Assembly (NCBI GenBank): GCA_036380875.1
Contig: DASVDX010000101.1
Location: 1 to 64,000 of the forward strand
DNA: 64,000 nt
DNA from: ZC4RG17 sp036380875
GTDB lineage: Bacteria > Actinomycetota > Acidimicrobiia > Spongiisociales > ZC4RG35
Direction: 5' to 3'
A program made the position numbers and the translations under genes. The notes beneath the pieces were generated by a model that saw only the letters and a list, made by a program, of their open reading frames with translations, ran no database searches and had not been told where the DNA came from. Shown here in pieces: positions 41,037 to 48,054 of the stretch. Within the stretch, counting starts at the first letter, position 1. Every line of letters starts with the position of its first letter.

Positions 41037-41129
41037 TTTGTGCCCTCGGCGCACGGTGGGCGCCTGTCGGAACCACCGAGCCGTCCGGTACGATGCGGCC
41101 CACCGACCGATTGCCGAGGAAACCCATAC

Positions 41130-42596
41130 GTGCCGCCAGCTGAACCGATCCTGATAGGGGCGATTCTGCTGATGGCCGGTGTCATCGCGGGGAAGGTGTC
41201 GGCCCGGCTCGGTATCCCCGCCCTCCTCCTCTTCTTGGGCATCGGGATGCTCGCCGGATCCGACGGCCCCGGGGGAATCGACTTCAGCGACGCCCGACTG
41301 GCCAGCGCCATCGGCTCGGTCGCCCTGGCCCTCATCCTCTTCTCCGGCGGCCTCGACACCCGTTGGGCCGCCGTCCGTCCTGTCCTGGCCCCGGGAATGG
41401 TGCTGGCGACGCTCGGCACCACGATCACCGCACTGATCACTGGAGCAGCGGCCGTCTACATCTTCGACGTCTCCTGGCCTCTGGGCTTCCTCGTCGGGTC
41501 GATCGTTTCTTCGACCGATGCCGCCGCCGTGTTCTCGATCCTGCGGTCCCGTGGCATAAGCCTGCGCCCCCCGTTGCGGCCGTTGCTCGAGTTCGAGTCT
41601 GCCTCCAACGACCCGACGGCCGTGTTCCTCACCGTGGGCTTCACCACCTTGATCCTGATGCCCGAGTCCACGGCGTGGGAACTGATCGTGCTGCTGGCGC
41701 AGCAGATCGTGCTCGGAACGGCGATGGGCATCGCCTCGGGACGGGTCGCCGTTTGGCTGATCAACAAGATCAAGCTGGAGTACGAGGGCCTCTACCCGGT
41801 GCTGTCTCTGGCGCTGGTGCTCCTCGTGTACTCACTCACAGCCGTGCTGGGAGGAAGCGGCTTCCTCGCCGTGTACCTGGCGGGTATCACGATGGCTCGC
41901 CAGCGGCTTCTCCACAAGCGAACGCTGTCCCGCTTCCACGACGGTGTGGGATGGCTGATGCAGATCACCATGTTCCTCCTGCTCGGGCTACTCGTGTTCC
42001 CCACTCAGGTCGTGAGGGTGATCGGCCCGGGCCTGGCGCTGGCGTTGGTGCTGATGCTCATAGCGCGACCGGTGGCCGTGTGGCTGTCCCTCATCGGCCG
42101 GCGGTGGAACAACCGGGAGCGCGCCCTCGTCTCGTGGGTCGGGCTGCGGGGTGCAGTCCCGATCATTCTCGCCACCTTCCCCCTCGCCTCCGGTGTGGAA
42201 CGGGCCAATGTGATCTTCAATGCAGTGTTCTTCGTGGTGATCCTCTCGGTGGCGCTACAGGGAACGACGTTGCCCGTCGTGGCCAAGTGGTTGAAGCTCG
42301 ACGCACCCGAACCCGATGTCACCGGCGAACGCGAGGAGATCGTCGGCGGCGCCACCACCGGCCGGAGGCTGCACGAAATCGAGATCCACGACGGCTCCTG
42401 GGTGGTTGGAAAGCGCGTGGTCGAACTGGATCTGCCCGACGGGGTGTGGGTGGTGCTCGTCAACCGGGGAGAGGACTACCTCGTCCCTCAGGGCCCGACG
42501 GTGTTGGAAGCCGGCGACCGCCTGACCGTGCTCGCCGACCCGCCCGAACTCCGCCAGATCCGCGACATCCTCACCAACGGAACCCAGCGGCGCTGA
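41130..42596 (+). CDS. Monovalent cation/proton antiporter, NhaP2/CPA1-type with C-terminal TrkA_C domain
   Basis: 488 residues from GTG 41130 (GAGGAAA 8 nt upstream). About twelve membrane segments of the CPA family: LIGAILLMAGVIAGKVSARLGIPALLLFL-type start, FSGGLDTRW, GSIVSSTDAAAVFSIL, ESASNDPTAVFLTVG (the ion-binding ND pair), GLRGAVPIILATFPL. The last ~75 residues (IHDGSWVVGKRVVELDLPDGVWVV, DRLTVLADPPELRQI) form a TrkA_C/RCK_C regulatory domain. Expected K+ or Na+ export in exchange for protons. Confidence 0.92.
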   Translation: MPPAEPILIGAILLMAGVIAGKVSARLGIPALLLFLGIGMLAGSDGPGGIDFSDARLASAIGSVALALILFSGGLDTRWAAVRPVLAPGMVLATLGTTITALITGAAAVYIFDVSWPLGFLVGSIVSSTDAAAVFSILRSRGISLRPPLRPLLEFESASNDPTAVFLTVGFTTLILMPESTAWELIVLLAQQIVLGTAMGIASGRVAVWLINKIKLEYEGLYPVLSLALVLLVYSLTAVLGGSGFLAVYLAGITMARQRLLHKRTLSRFHDGVGWLMQITMFLLLGLLVFPTQVVRVIGPGLALALVLMLIARPVAVWLSLIGRRWNNRERALVSWVGLRGAVPIILATFPLASGVERANVIFNAVFFVVILSVALQGTTLPVVAKWLKLDAPEPDVTGEREEIVGGATTGRRLHEIEIHDGSWVVGKRVVELDLPDGVWVVLVNRGEDYLVPQGPTVLEAGDRLTVLADPPELRQIRDILTNGTQRR

Positions 42597-42633
42597 CGCC
42601 ATCCCGCACGACCGGCCTTTCTACCCTTGTGGT

Positions 42634-42648
42634 GGGGACCTTGTCCCC
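42634..42648. promoter_or_regulatory. DosR-box-like palindrome upstream of the CBS/DevR genes (site 1)
   Basis: GGGGAC-CTT-GTCCCC: a perfect 6-bp inverted repeat centred on 3 nt, 59 bases before the start of the CBS gene. The mycobacterial DosR box core is GGGACTWWAGTCCC (4-nt centre), so the arms match but the spacing is one base short. Confidence 0.45.
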
Positions 42649-42706
42649 CCGACACGGCCAGGGCGGGCCGCGACGATGAAGCCAGACGGGTGAAAGGAGC
42701 CAAACC

Positions 42707-43093
42707 GTGATCGTCGAAGAACTGGTTGCCGGCGAGGTGGGAACTTGCAGCGCCGACACCCCGATCACCGAAGCGGCGAAGCGCATGATCGCTGACGACG
42801 TGGGATCGCTTCTCGTGATGGACGACACCGACATCGTCGGCATCGTCACGGAACGCGATGTGTTGCGAGCCGTCGCCGAGGGGAAGACGCAAGGAATCGT
42901 CAAGGCGATCATGACTCCCGAACCCGACCTCCTCGAAAGCGACGTGGACGTCATGGAGGCAGCCGAGTGGATGATGGCTGCCGGCTATCGCCACCTTCCG
43001 GTCGTCCAGCAGGGAAAGCTGATCGGTATGGTCAGCATCAAGGACCTGGTCTGGGCGCTCACTGAGGAGACGAGAGCCCGGAAGGAGCAGTGA
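42707..43093 (+). CDS. CBS-pair domain protein (Hrp1-like)
   Basis: 128 residues from GTG 42707 with AAAGGAG 7 nt upstream. Two CBS repeats: VGTCSADTPITEAAKRMIADDVGSLLVMD / DIVGIVTERDVLRAVAEG and AIMTPEPDLLES... / YRHLPVVQQGKLIGMVSIKDLVWAL. Size and layout resemble Hrp1 (Rv2626c), a DosR-regulon protein of M. tuberculosis. CBS pairs bind adenine nucleotides. Its stop overlaps the start region of the DevR-like regulator, and a DosR-like palindrome lies upstream. Confidence 0.88.
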   Translation: MIVEELVAGEVGTCSADTPITEAAKRMIADDVGSLLVMDDTDIVGIVTERDVLRAVAEGKTQGIVKAIMTPEPDLLESDVDVMEAAEWMMAAGYRHLPVVQQGKLIGMVSIKDLVWALTEETRARKEQ

Positions 43094-43095
43094 CC

Positions 43096-43788
43096 ATGAC
43101 TGCCACCGCCACCGCCAAGACCCGGGTGATACGGGTCGTGGTGGTCGACGACCACCAACTCGTCCGCGACGGATTGAGAGCCATCATCGAGCGGGAACCC
43201 GACATGGAGGTGGTCGGCGAAGCCGACACGATGGCGGAGGCGGTTCGACGGGTGGCGTTCGACGAACCCGACGTGGTCACCCTCGATGTGGACCTGCCCG
43301 ACGGCTCCGGGATCGACGCCTGTACCGCCATCCGGGCGATCTCACCCGAGACGAAGATCCTCATCCTCACGGCATACGCCGACCCGCGGATCTTCGAGAA
43401 AGCCCGGGCCGAGGGAGCCGACGGGTTCGTGCTCAAGCGGACCCAGGACTTCCAACTGCTGGACGAGATCCGGCGGGTGGCGTCGGGCGAGAAGGCGTTC
43501 GACGACGCTCCCCACGGCCTCGCCAAGGATCCGCTCCTGTCGAGGCTGACACCACGCGAGATCTCCATCCTCGAGTTGATCGCCGAAGGGCTCACCAATC
43601 GCGAAATCGCCGACGAACTCTGTTTGGCGGAGAAGACCATCAAGAACTACGTGTCGAACCTCCTCGCCAAGATGGGTGTCCGCCACCGGGCGGCCGCCGC
43701 TGCCCATCTCGTGCGGCTTCGGGCTTCTCAAGAGCCGCAGTTCCCTCCGTCGGATTGGTCCGAAGCCGTCTGGGCGAATCGACCGTGA
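43096..43788 (+). CDS. NarL/LuxR-family response regulator, DevR/DosR-like
   Basis: 230 residues from ATG 43096 (AAGGAG 8 nt upstream; a GTG at 43090 is the alternative). Receiver: VVVVDDHQLVRDGLRAIIE, Asp64 in VVTLDVDLPDGSG, Lys in FVLKRT. C-terminal HTH: LTPREISILELIAEGLTNREIAD then LAEKTIKNYVSNLLAKMGV, which nearly repeats the recognition segment of mycobacterial DevR/DosR (GLTN..IAD...LAEKT.KNYVS.LLAK.G). DevR controls the hypoxia/NO dormancy response. Neighbouring CBS, stress and hibernation genes and three matching palindromes support that assignment. No DevS/DosT-type kinase is in view. Confidence 0.88.
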   Translation: MTATATAKTRVIRVVVVDDHQLVRDGLRAIIEREPDMEVVGEADTMAEAVRRVAFDEPDVVTLDVDLPDGSGIDACTAIRAISPETKILILTAYADPRIFEKARAEGADGFVLKRTQDFQLLDEIRRVASGEKAFDDAPHGLAKDPLLSRLTPREISILELIAEGLTNREIADELCLAEKTIKNYVSNLLAKMGVRHRAAAAAHLVRLRASQEPQFPPSDWSEAVWANRP

Positions 43789-43789
43789 T

Positions 43790-44188
43790 CTAGGCGGGAC
43801 GGGAAGCAACCGACTCCCGCACCGCCCCTCTGAGCGGCCGCCCGCTCAGCTCCAACGGCACCTGGACCACAGACGTCGGGTACCGTCGCCACCCGGGAAG
43901 GGGCGCGAGCAGAACCACTCTCGACCAGCCCCGGTCCAACAGGCGAGCCCACTCCCGCGGGCCCAGGCGCACCCCCGGTCCGATGACGATGGCGTCGCCG
44001 CGCGGGTTGCCGCTTCCATCCAGGGAATCCGCCAGAGCGACCACGCGGATGTCCCCGTCGGATTCGAGGAGCCTGCGAATGCCGTTTCGGACATCGCGGC
44101 CTGCGACGACGACCACTTCGATCACACGTCGAGCATCGATGGTGCGCGACGAAACGGCTAGGGCCGAACGACACAGGAGAGGGGTCAT
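43790..44188 (-). CDS. Degenerate receiver-like protein, decayed relative of the DevR receiver
   Basis: 132 residues. EVVVVAGRDVRNGIRRLLESDGDIRVV aligns with the DevR receiver start (RVVVVDDHQLVRDGLRAIIE...), but the acidic pair DD is AG and the phosphoacceptor site appears to be Gly70 (DAIVIGPGV). No HTH domain follows. It lies convergent to and directly abutting the DevR-like gene. Possible roles are a non-phosphorylatable decoy, a nucleotide/redox sensor, or a relic. Low similarity elsewhere; coding status is supported by codon-like composition and position only. Confidence 0.55.
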   Translation of the reverse strand: MTPLLCRSALAVSSRTIDARRVIEVVVVAGRDVRNGIRRLLESDGDIRVVALADSLDGSGNPRGDAIVIGPGVRLGPREWARLLDRGWSRVVLLAPLPGWRRYPTSVVQVPLELSGRPLRGAVRESVASRPA

Positions 44189-44211
44189 TCAGTCTCGTAA
44201 TGCAGAGCGAC

Positions 44212-44225
44212 GGGACCTTCTCCCC
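44212..44225. promoter_or_regulatory. DosR-box-like site 2
   Basis: GGGACCTTCTCCCC fits the 14-nt frame of the DosR core (GGGACTWWAGTCCC) in most positions. It lies 80 bases before the universal stress protein start and 24 bases before the degenerate receiver's start, so it could serve both directions. Confidence 0.45.
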
Positions 44226-44304
44226 TACTGGCCGCCTCCGTCCTGCAATACAACCGGGTTGGAGCCCGGAGGGGGGTCTCCTTCTGATCAGAAAGGGGAG
44301 TCGC

Positions 44305-44760
44305 ATGAGTTCACCGACGATCCTGGTGGCGGTCGACGGCTCCGAGCATTCCGACAAGGCAGTCGAGTTCGCCGCAGAACTGGCGAGTCACAAGAACGCC
44401 GACCTGGTCTTGCTCCATGTCGTCCCCGACCCCAGCATCTACGCCGTTCCCGCCGGTCTCGAGGAGTACATCCGGTTGGAGAAAGCCCACATCACCCAGC
44501 ACGACCTGATGATGAGCGCCGCCGGCCGCATCCTCGACGACGCCGTCCTACGAGCTGAAAAACATGGCATCGCCTCCGCGACCACCCGGGTGGAAGTGGG
44601 GAGCCCGGCCCAAAAGATCGTCGAGGTCGCCCAGGAGACTGAGGCGGAGATGATCGTCCTCGGCTCCCGTGGCCTGGGCAACATCGGCTCGTTGCTCTTG
44701 GGGAGCACCTCTCAGAAGGTCAACCATCTCGCCCCGTGCACGGTCGTGACTGTGCGATAG
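44305..44760 (+). CDS. Universal stress protein (UspA fold), first copy
   Basis: 151 residues from ATG 44305 (GAAAGGGGAG upstream). UspA features: TILVAVDGSEHSDKAVEFAAELA, LVLLHVVPDP, and the ATP-binding GSRGLGNIGSLLLGSTSQKV (G-2x-G-9x-G-[S/T]), ending HLAPCTVVTVR. Many DosR-regulon genes are of this type (Rv2623, Rv2005c). A DosR-like site lies upstream. Confidence 0.92.
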   Translation: MSSPTILVAVDGSEHSDKAVEFAAELASHKNADLVLLHVVPDPSIYAVPAGLEEYIRLEKAHITQHDLMMSAAGRILDDAVLRAEKHGIASATTRVEVGSPAQKIVEVAQETEAEMIVLGSRGLGNIGSLLLGSTSQKVNHLAPCTVVTVR

Positions 44761-44776
44761 CCTCCGGATTGGAGCT

Positions 44777-44790
44777 TTGGACCAAGTACC
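44777..44790. promoter_or_regulatory. Weak DosR-box-like site 4
   Basis: TTGGACCAAGTACC, about 80 bases before the CBS-BON gene, keeps the GGAC....TACC frame but few core bases. Listed because its distance to the gene matches that of sites 1 and 2. Confidence 0.2.
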
Positions 44791-44869
44791 GGAGGGGTAA
44801 GGGAGGAAAGGCCCTGGCATGTCGCCACCCACCGCATGAGGCTGGTAGCGACGAAAGGAGTGACGAGAC

Positions 44870-45550
44870 ATGAAGGTCCGGGACCTCATGACCACCGAAG
44901 TGGTCTCCGTGAGCGAGAGCACTTCACTCAAGGAAGCCGCCCAGTTGATGGCCACCCACGGTGTGAGTGGCTTGCCCGTGTTGTCGGAAGGCAAGGTCGT
45001 CGGGGTGGTCAGCGAAGCAGACTTCGTGGAGCGCAGTTCCCCTCGGGGACGAGCCAGCCTGGCCGAGTTGCTGTTCCACCGCGGTGAGCGCCGCCGGGAG
45101 GCCGAGACGGTGGGTGAGGTCATGACCCGAGACGTGGTCACGATCGGACCCGACGCCAACCACACCGACGCCGCCCGTCTCATGCGCCGCAGGCGCGTCA
45201 AGCGCCTCCCGGTGGTCGATGATGACGGGCGCCTCATCGGCATCGTGAGCCGGGCCGACCTCCTCGACGTGTTCACTCGGCCCGACGAGGAGATAGAACG
45301 CGAGATTCGCGAACGCCTGATGGGCCAGGTCCTCATGATCGAGCCGGATCGGGTGACGGTGACCGTCGAGGACGGACGCGTTCGGCTGCAGGGCACGCTG
45401 CAGGCGAAGACCGAGGTGCAACTTCTGGAAGAGTTGGCCAGCCGAGTCGACGGGGTGTTGGCGGTCGACGCCAACCTGCGTTACCTCGTCGATGACACGA
45501 AGCCGGCCGAAGACACTTGGGTCGCCGGTGCGCCCCGGCCCAACTGGTGA
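44870..45550 (+). CDS. CBS-pair plus BON domain protein
   Basis: 226 residues, ATG with AAAGGAG upstream. CBS 1 (residues ~5-60, VRDLMTTEVVSVSES, GVSGLPVLSEGKVVGVVSEADF), CBS 2 (~83-138, VGEVMTRDVVTIGPD, VKRLPVVDDDGRLIGIVSRADLL) and a C-terminal BON domain (~150-205, VTVTVEDGRVRLQGTLQAKTEV). CBS-BON proteins are common stress proteins in actinobacteria; they sense adenylates and may bind membranes or protein partners. It is followed 15 nt later by a second universal stress protein. Confidence 0.9.
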   Translation: MKVRDLMTTEVVSVSESTSLKEAAQLMATHGVSGLPVLSEGKVVGVVSEADFVERSSPRGRASLAELLFHRGERRREAETVGEVMTRDVVTIGPDANHTDAARLMRRRRVKRLPVVDDDGRLIGIVSRADLLDVFTRPDEEIEREIRERLMGQVLMIEPDRVTVTVEDGRVRLQGTLQAKTEVQLLEELASRVDGVLAVDANLRYLVDDTKPAEDTWVAGAPRPNW

Positions 45551-45565
45551 CAAAGGAGCCGACCG

Positions 45566-45997
45566 ATGACGATCGTCGCAGCCGTTGACCCGTCCCCTGC
45601 TGCCCATCGGGTAGTGGAGCGGGCCATCGAGATGGCCCAGAAGCTGGATGCCGACCTCCACGTCGTGCACGTGTTCCAGCCGCCCTCGACCGTGTATCCG
45701 ATGCAGGGCATGTACCTCATCGACGATGCCGAGATGGAAAAGGCCGAGCACGAACTCGTCTGGAACCAACTCGAAGACCTGTTGACCGACGAGTCCATCC
45801 GCCGTGTCGAGCTGCGCGGCTACCCGGCGACGGCCATCGTCGACTACGCCGAGGCCGAAGACGCCGACCTGATCGTCATCGGCACCCGCGGCAGGGGCGG
45901 CTTCGCCTCCCTCGTGCTCGGTTCGACCAGCCAAGCCGTCATCCACGACGCGCACTGCGACGTATTGGTGGTCAAGACGACAGGCCAGAACTCCTGA
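45566..45997 (+). CDS. Universal stress protein, second copy
   Basis: 143 residues. TIVAAVDPSPAAHRVVERAIEMAQ, LHVVHVFQPP, then GTRGRGGFASLVLGSTSQAV, the ATP-binding signature, and HCDVLVVKT at the C-terminus. It is divergent in sequence from the copy at 44305, with a longer second half, so it is not a recent duplicate. Same operon as the CBS-BON gene. Confidence 0.92.
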   Translation: MTIVAAVDPSPAAHRVVERAIEMAQKLDADLHVVHVFQPPSTVYPMQGMYLIDDAEMEKAEHELVWNQLEDLLTDESIRRVELRGYPATAIVDYAEAEDADLIVIGTRGRGGFASLVLGSTSQAVIHDAHCDVLVVKTTGQNS

Positions 45998-46034
45998 CGA
46001 TCCCTATCCAAACGACCTGAAGAGAGGAGGTCCT

Positions 46035-46841
46035 GTGAGCGATAGGGCCACGCCTGCAACGACCGAACTCGATTTCCCCACCCAGCTGATCACCGACGGA
46101 GACGTGCTCGACGCCGATGTCGATTACGTCTGGCACCGGCTGCTCCCCGTCGTGCAGAAGCTGGACGAGCCGGTCCACCTGGTGCGGGTCAAGCTCGGTT
46201 TGGCAGAAGTAGGCCGGCCTCTGCGGGCGACTGCCCAGGTGCTCGTCGACATCCATGGCGACCTGGTCCGGGCCCATGTCGCCGCCGAGACCATGTCGGA
46301 GGCGATCGACCAACTCAAGGACCGGCTCGTCGACCAACTCGACCACCGCGCCGAGCGACGCAAAGCCCGCCGTCACCGTGCCGACAGCTCCGAGCCGGGC
46401 CGGTGGCGTCACGGTGATCGCACCGTCCCCCGCCCCGCCTTCTATGACCGGCCGCCCGAAGAACGCGAGATCGTCCGGCGCAAGACGTACGCCCTCGACC
46501 CCATCACGCCGGACGAGGCGATCTTCGACATGGAACAGCTCGACCACGACTTCTACCTGTTCCAGGACGTCACCAACGACAGTGACGCCCTCGTCGCCCG
46601 ACAGGACGACGGCACCTATCTCCTGATGCGGATCGGAGACGGAAACGCAGACCCCGGCCCGAGCGCCTTCGACATCGTCGTCTCCGGGGCTCGACCGTCG
46701 CGGCTCACGCCCCATGAGGCCATCGAGCAACTGGAGACGCTCGGGCTCCGGTACCTGCTGTTCGAGGATGCCGAATCGGGCCGTGGAGCGGTCGTGTACC
46801 GACGGTACGACGGCCACTACGGGCTCATCACGGCCGAGTAG
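46035..46841 (+). CDS. Long ribosome hibernation-promoting factor with two C-terminal domains (RafH-like)
   Basis: 268 residues from GTG 46035 (AGGAGG 4 nt upstream). The N-terminal ~100 residues follow the HPF/YfiA beta-alpha fold (EPVHLVRVKLGLAEVG, ATAQVLVDIHGDLVRAHVAAETMSEAID-type, LKDRLVDQLDHRAER). After a basic linker two copies of the HPF C-terminal dimerisation domain follow: EIVRRKTYALDPITPDEAIFDME...FYLFQDV and SRLTPHEAIEQLETLGLRYLLFEDA. The double C-terminal domain is the layout reported for RafH (Rv0079), which stalls ribosomes in hypoxic mycobacteria. Confidence 0.85.
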   Translation: MSDRATPATTELDFPTQLITDGDVLDADVDYVWHRLLPVVQKLDEPVHLVRVKLGLAEVGRPLRATAQVLVDIHGDLVRAHVAAETMSEAIDQLKDRLVDQLDHRAERRKARRHRADSSEPGRWRHGDRTVPRPAFYDRPPEEREIVRRKTYALDPITPDEAIFDMEQLDHDFYLFQDVTNDSDALVARQDDGTYLLMRIGDGNADPGPSAFDIVVSGARPSRLTPHEAIEQLETLGLRYLLFEDAESGRGAVVYRRYDGHYGLITAE

Positions 46842-47264
46842 TCAGGCGATCCGCCGCCCGGTCACATCGTCGAGGATCAGCCGGATCCACAGGTCGCCCG
46901 TCTTCTCCTCCGCCCACGGGCGCAGCCCGAGGGCGGACAGGCGGGCGACCTCGTCTTCGTCGGTCACGACCGTGGCGATGCCGTGGGCGAGGACGCTCCA
47001 GCCCGTTTCGGTGTCGGTGTCCCAGTCGTCGATCTCGAAGGCGAACCTGCCTTGCATCTCGGCGACGTCCATCTTCGAGCCGATGGACGTGCGGATGACG
47101 ATCGACCCTTCGACGTAGCGATAGTTGACGGGGAGGATCTGGGGCTCACCGGCGTGGAGGAAGGCCACGCGGCCGATCGGGGTCTCCTCGAGGAGCCGGT
47201 CGCATTCTTCGGGGGTGAGTACTTCGAGACCGCGATGGTCGGTAGGCGGGTTCATCGAGTCCAT
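46842..47264 (-). CDS. FMN-binding split-barrel (pyridoxamine 5'-phosphate oxidase-like) protein, copy A
   Basis: 140 residues from ATG 47264 (GGGAGGA 8 nt upstream). LEVLTPEECDRLLEETPIGRVAFLHAGEPQILPVNYRYVEG, then the basic tip KMDVAEMQGRFAFEIDDW and GWSVLAHGIATVV, is the PNPOx-like/general stress protein fold that binds FMN, F420 or haem. In M. tuberculosis the similar Rv0080 lies beside Rv0079, matching the neighbour here. The stop abuts that of the hibernation factor (convergent). Confidence 0.85.
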   Translation of the reverse strand: MDSMNPPTDHRGLEVLTPEECDRLLEETPIGRVAFLHAGEPQILPVNYRYVEGSIVIRTSIGSKMDVAEMQGRFAFEIDDWDTDTETGWSVLAHGIATVVTDEDEVARLSALGLRPWAEEKTGDLWIRLILDDVTGRRIA

Positions 47265-47282
47265 GATCACAGTCCTCCCGTG

Positions 47283-47747
47283 TCAATCCCAGTCTGGCGC
47301 GACCGGACTGCTCGGGAGTCTCCTTCCCGTGATCTCTTCGGGGACGATCTCGACGAGCTTCATCGGCCGCAGCGCCGTGCGGAGCCACGGCTTGATGCCG
47401 ATCTCGGGATCCACCTCACGCTCGTCGACGGCCCGGCAGACGCCCTTCACGAGCACACTCCAGCCGTCCCCGGTGGCGGGGTTCCAGCCGTCCACCTCGA
47501 AGCAGACGCGGGCACCCCTCGTGGCAGCCCGCAGCTTCGCCCCCTCCGACGAGAAGAAATAGATGCGTCCACGACGCAACCGGTATGTGACGGGCAGCGC
47601 CACTGGGTCGCCGGTGACGTCGATGAATGCGACCCGGCCGAGCGACTGATCGTGGAGGAGACGCAGGCAGGTCTTCTCTCCGAGGATCTCCATCCCCGAC
47701 TCATCGAATCTGCGCTGACGCACGACGGGCGGTTCCTCGAATCCCAT
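47283..47747 (-). CDS. FMN-binding split-barrel protein, copy B
   Basis: 154 residues from ATG 47747; the longer GTG start (47798) would leave only 14 bases to the DosR-like box, too close for a promoter. ILGEKTCLRLLHDQSLGRVAFIDVTGDPVALPVTYRLRRG, KLRAATRGARVCFEVDGWNP and GDGWSVLVKGVCRAV share the fold of copy A. The last residues (IVPEEITGRRLPSS) parallel copy A's ILDDVTGRRIA, suggesting a tandem duplication. 18 nt separates it from copy A. Confidence 0.85.
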   Translation of the reverse strand: MGFEEPPVVRQRRFDESGMEILGEKTCLRLLHDQSLGRVAFIDVTGDPVALPVTYRLRRGRIYFFSSEGAKLRAATRGARVCFEVDGWNPATGDGWSVLVKGVCRAVDEREVDPEIGIKPWLRTALRPMKLVEIVPEEITGRRLPSSPVAPDWD

Positions 47748-47811
47748 CGCTATCCAGGGTGTCGCTTCGGGGGCTCCTGAGCTAGGGGATTTGGTCACCC
47801 GCTTGGAAGCG

Positions 47812-47825
47812 GGGACTTTCGACCC
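47812..47825. promoter_or_regulatory. DosR-box-like site 3 before the split-barrel genes
   Basis: GGGACTTTCGACCC matches the mycobacterial DosR consensus core (GGGACTTT[A/C]G[T/G]CCC forms) in nearly all positions, the best of the four sites. It is placed 65 bases before the ATG at 47747, in a normal promoter position. Confidence 0.6.
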
Positions 47826-47828
47826 TAC

Positions 47829-48009
47829 CTCTCGAGGCGTCGCAGAGACATGATCGATGCACGGTCGTGATCGATCGTGCGATCTGGGGATGTGCGGAAC
47901 TCGAGATCGCGGGCCGAAACGAGGCCACCCCGCCTGTCGGCGGACGACGCACCGGCGTGTGACAGCGGCGACGGTGACGTTCTAGAAGTGGGCCCTTCGG
48001 ATCGGCCAG
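47829..48009. other. Unassigned intergenic stretch
   Basis: No convincing open frame on either strand. It holds GATCGATGCACGGTCGTGATC-like local inverted repeats and a GC-rich middle, and leads on the plus strand into the hairpin at 48010-48043, so an unknown short plus-strand RNA is possible. No known riboswitch or RNA family was recognised. Confidence 0.3.
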
Positions 48010-48047
48010 AAGAGAGCCGGACGGCACGCCGTTCGGCTCTCTTCTTT
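48010..48047. terminator. Hairpin beyond the asd gene
   Basis: AAGAGAGCCGGACGGC (48010-48025) pairs with GCCGTTCGGCTCTCTT (48028-48043), 16 positions with one G-T wobble, then CTTTC on the plus strand. It lies just past the asd stop. The T-rich end follows on the plus strand, so it may also end a plus-strand transcript. Confidence 0.65.
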
Positions 48048-48054
48048 CATGCCG

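Noticed and set aside
38815..41129. tRNA-Sec (selC) near selAB
   Set aside because: Only tRNA-Pro is found; no long-variable-arm tRNA is visible.
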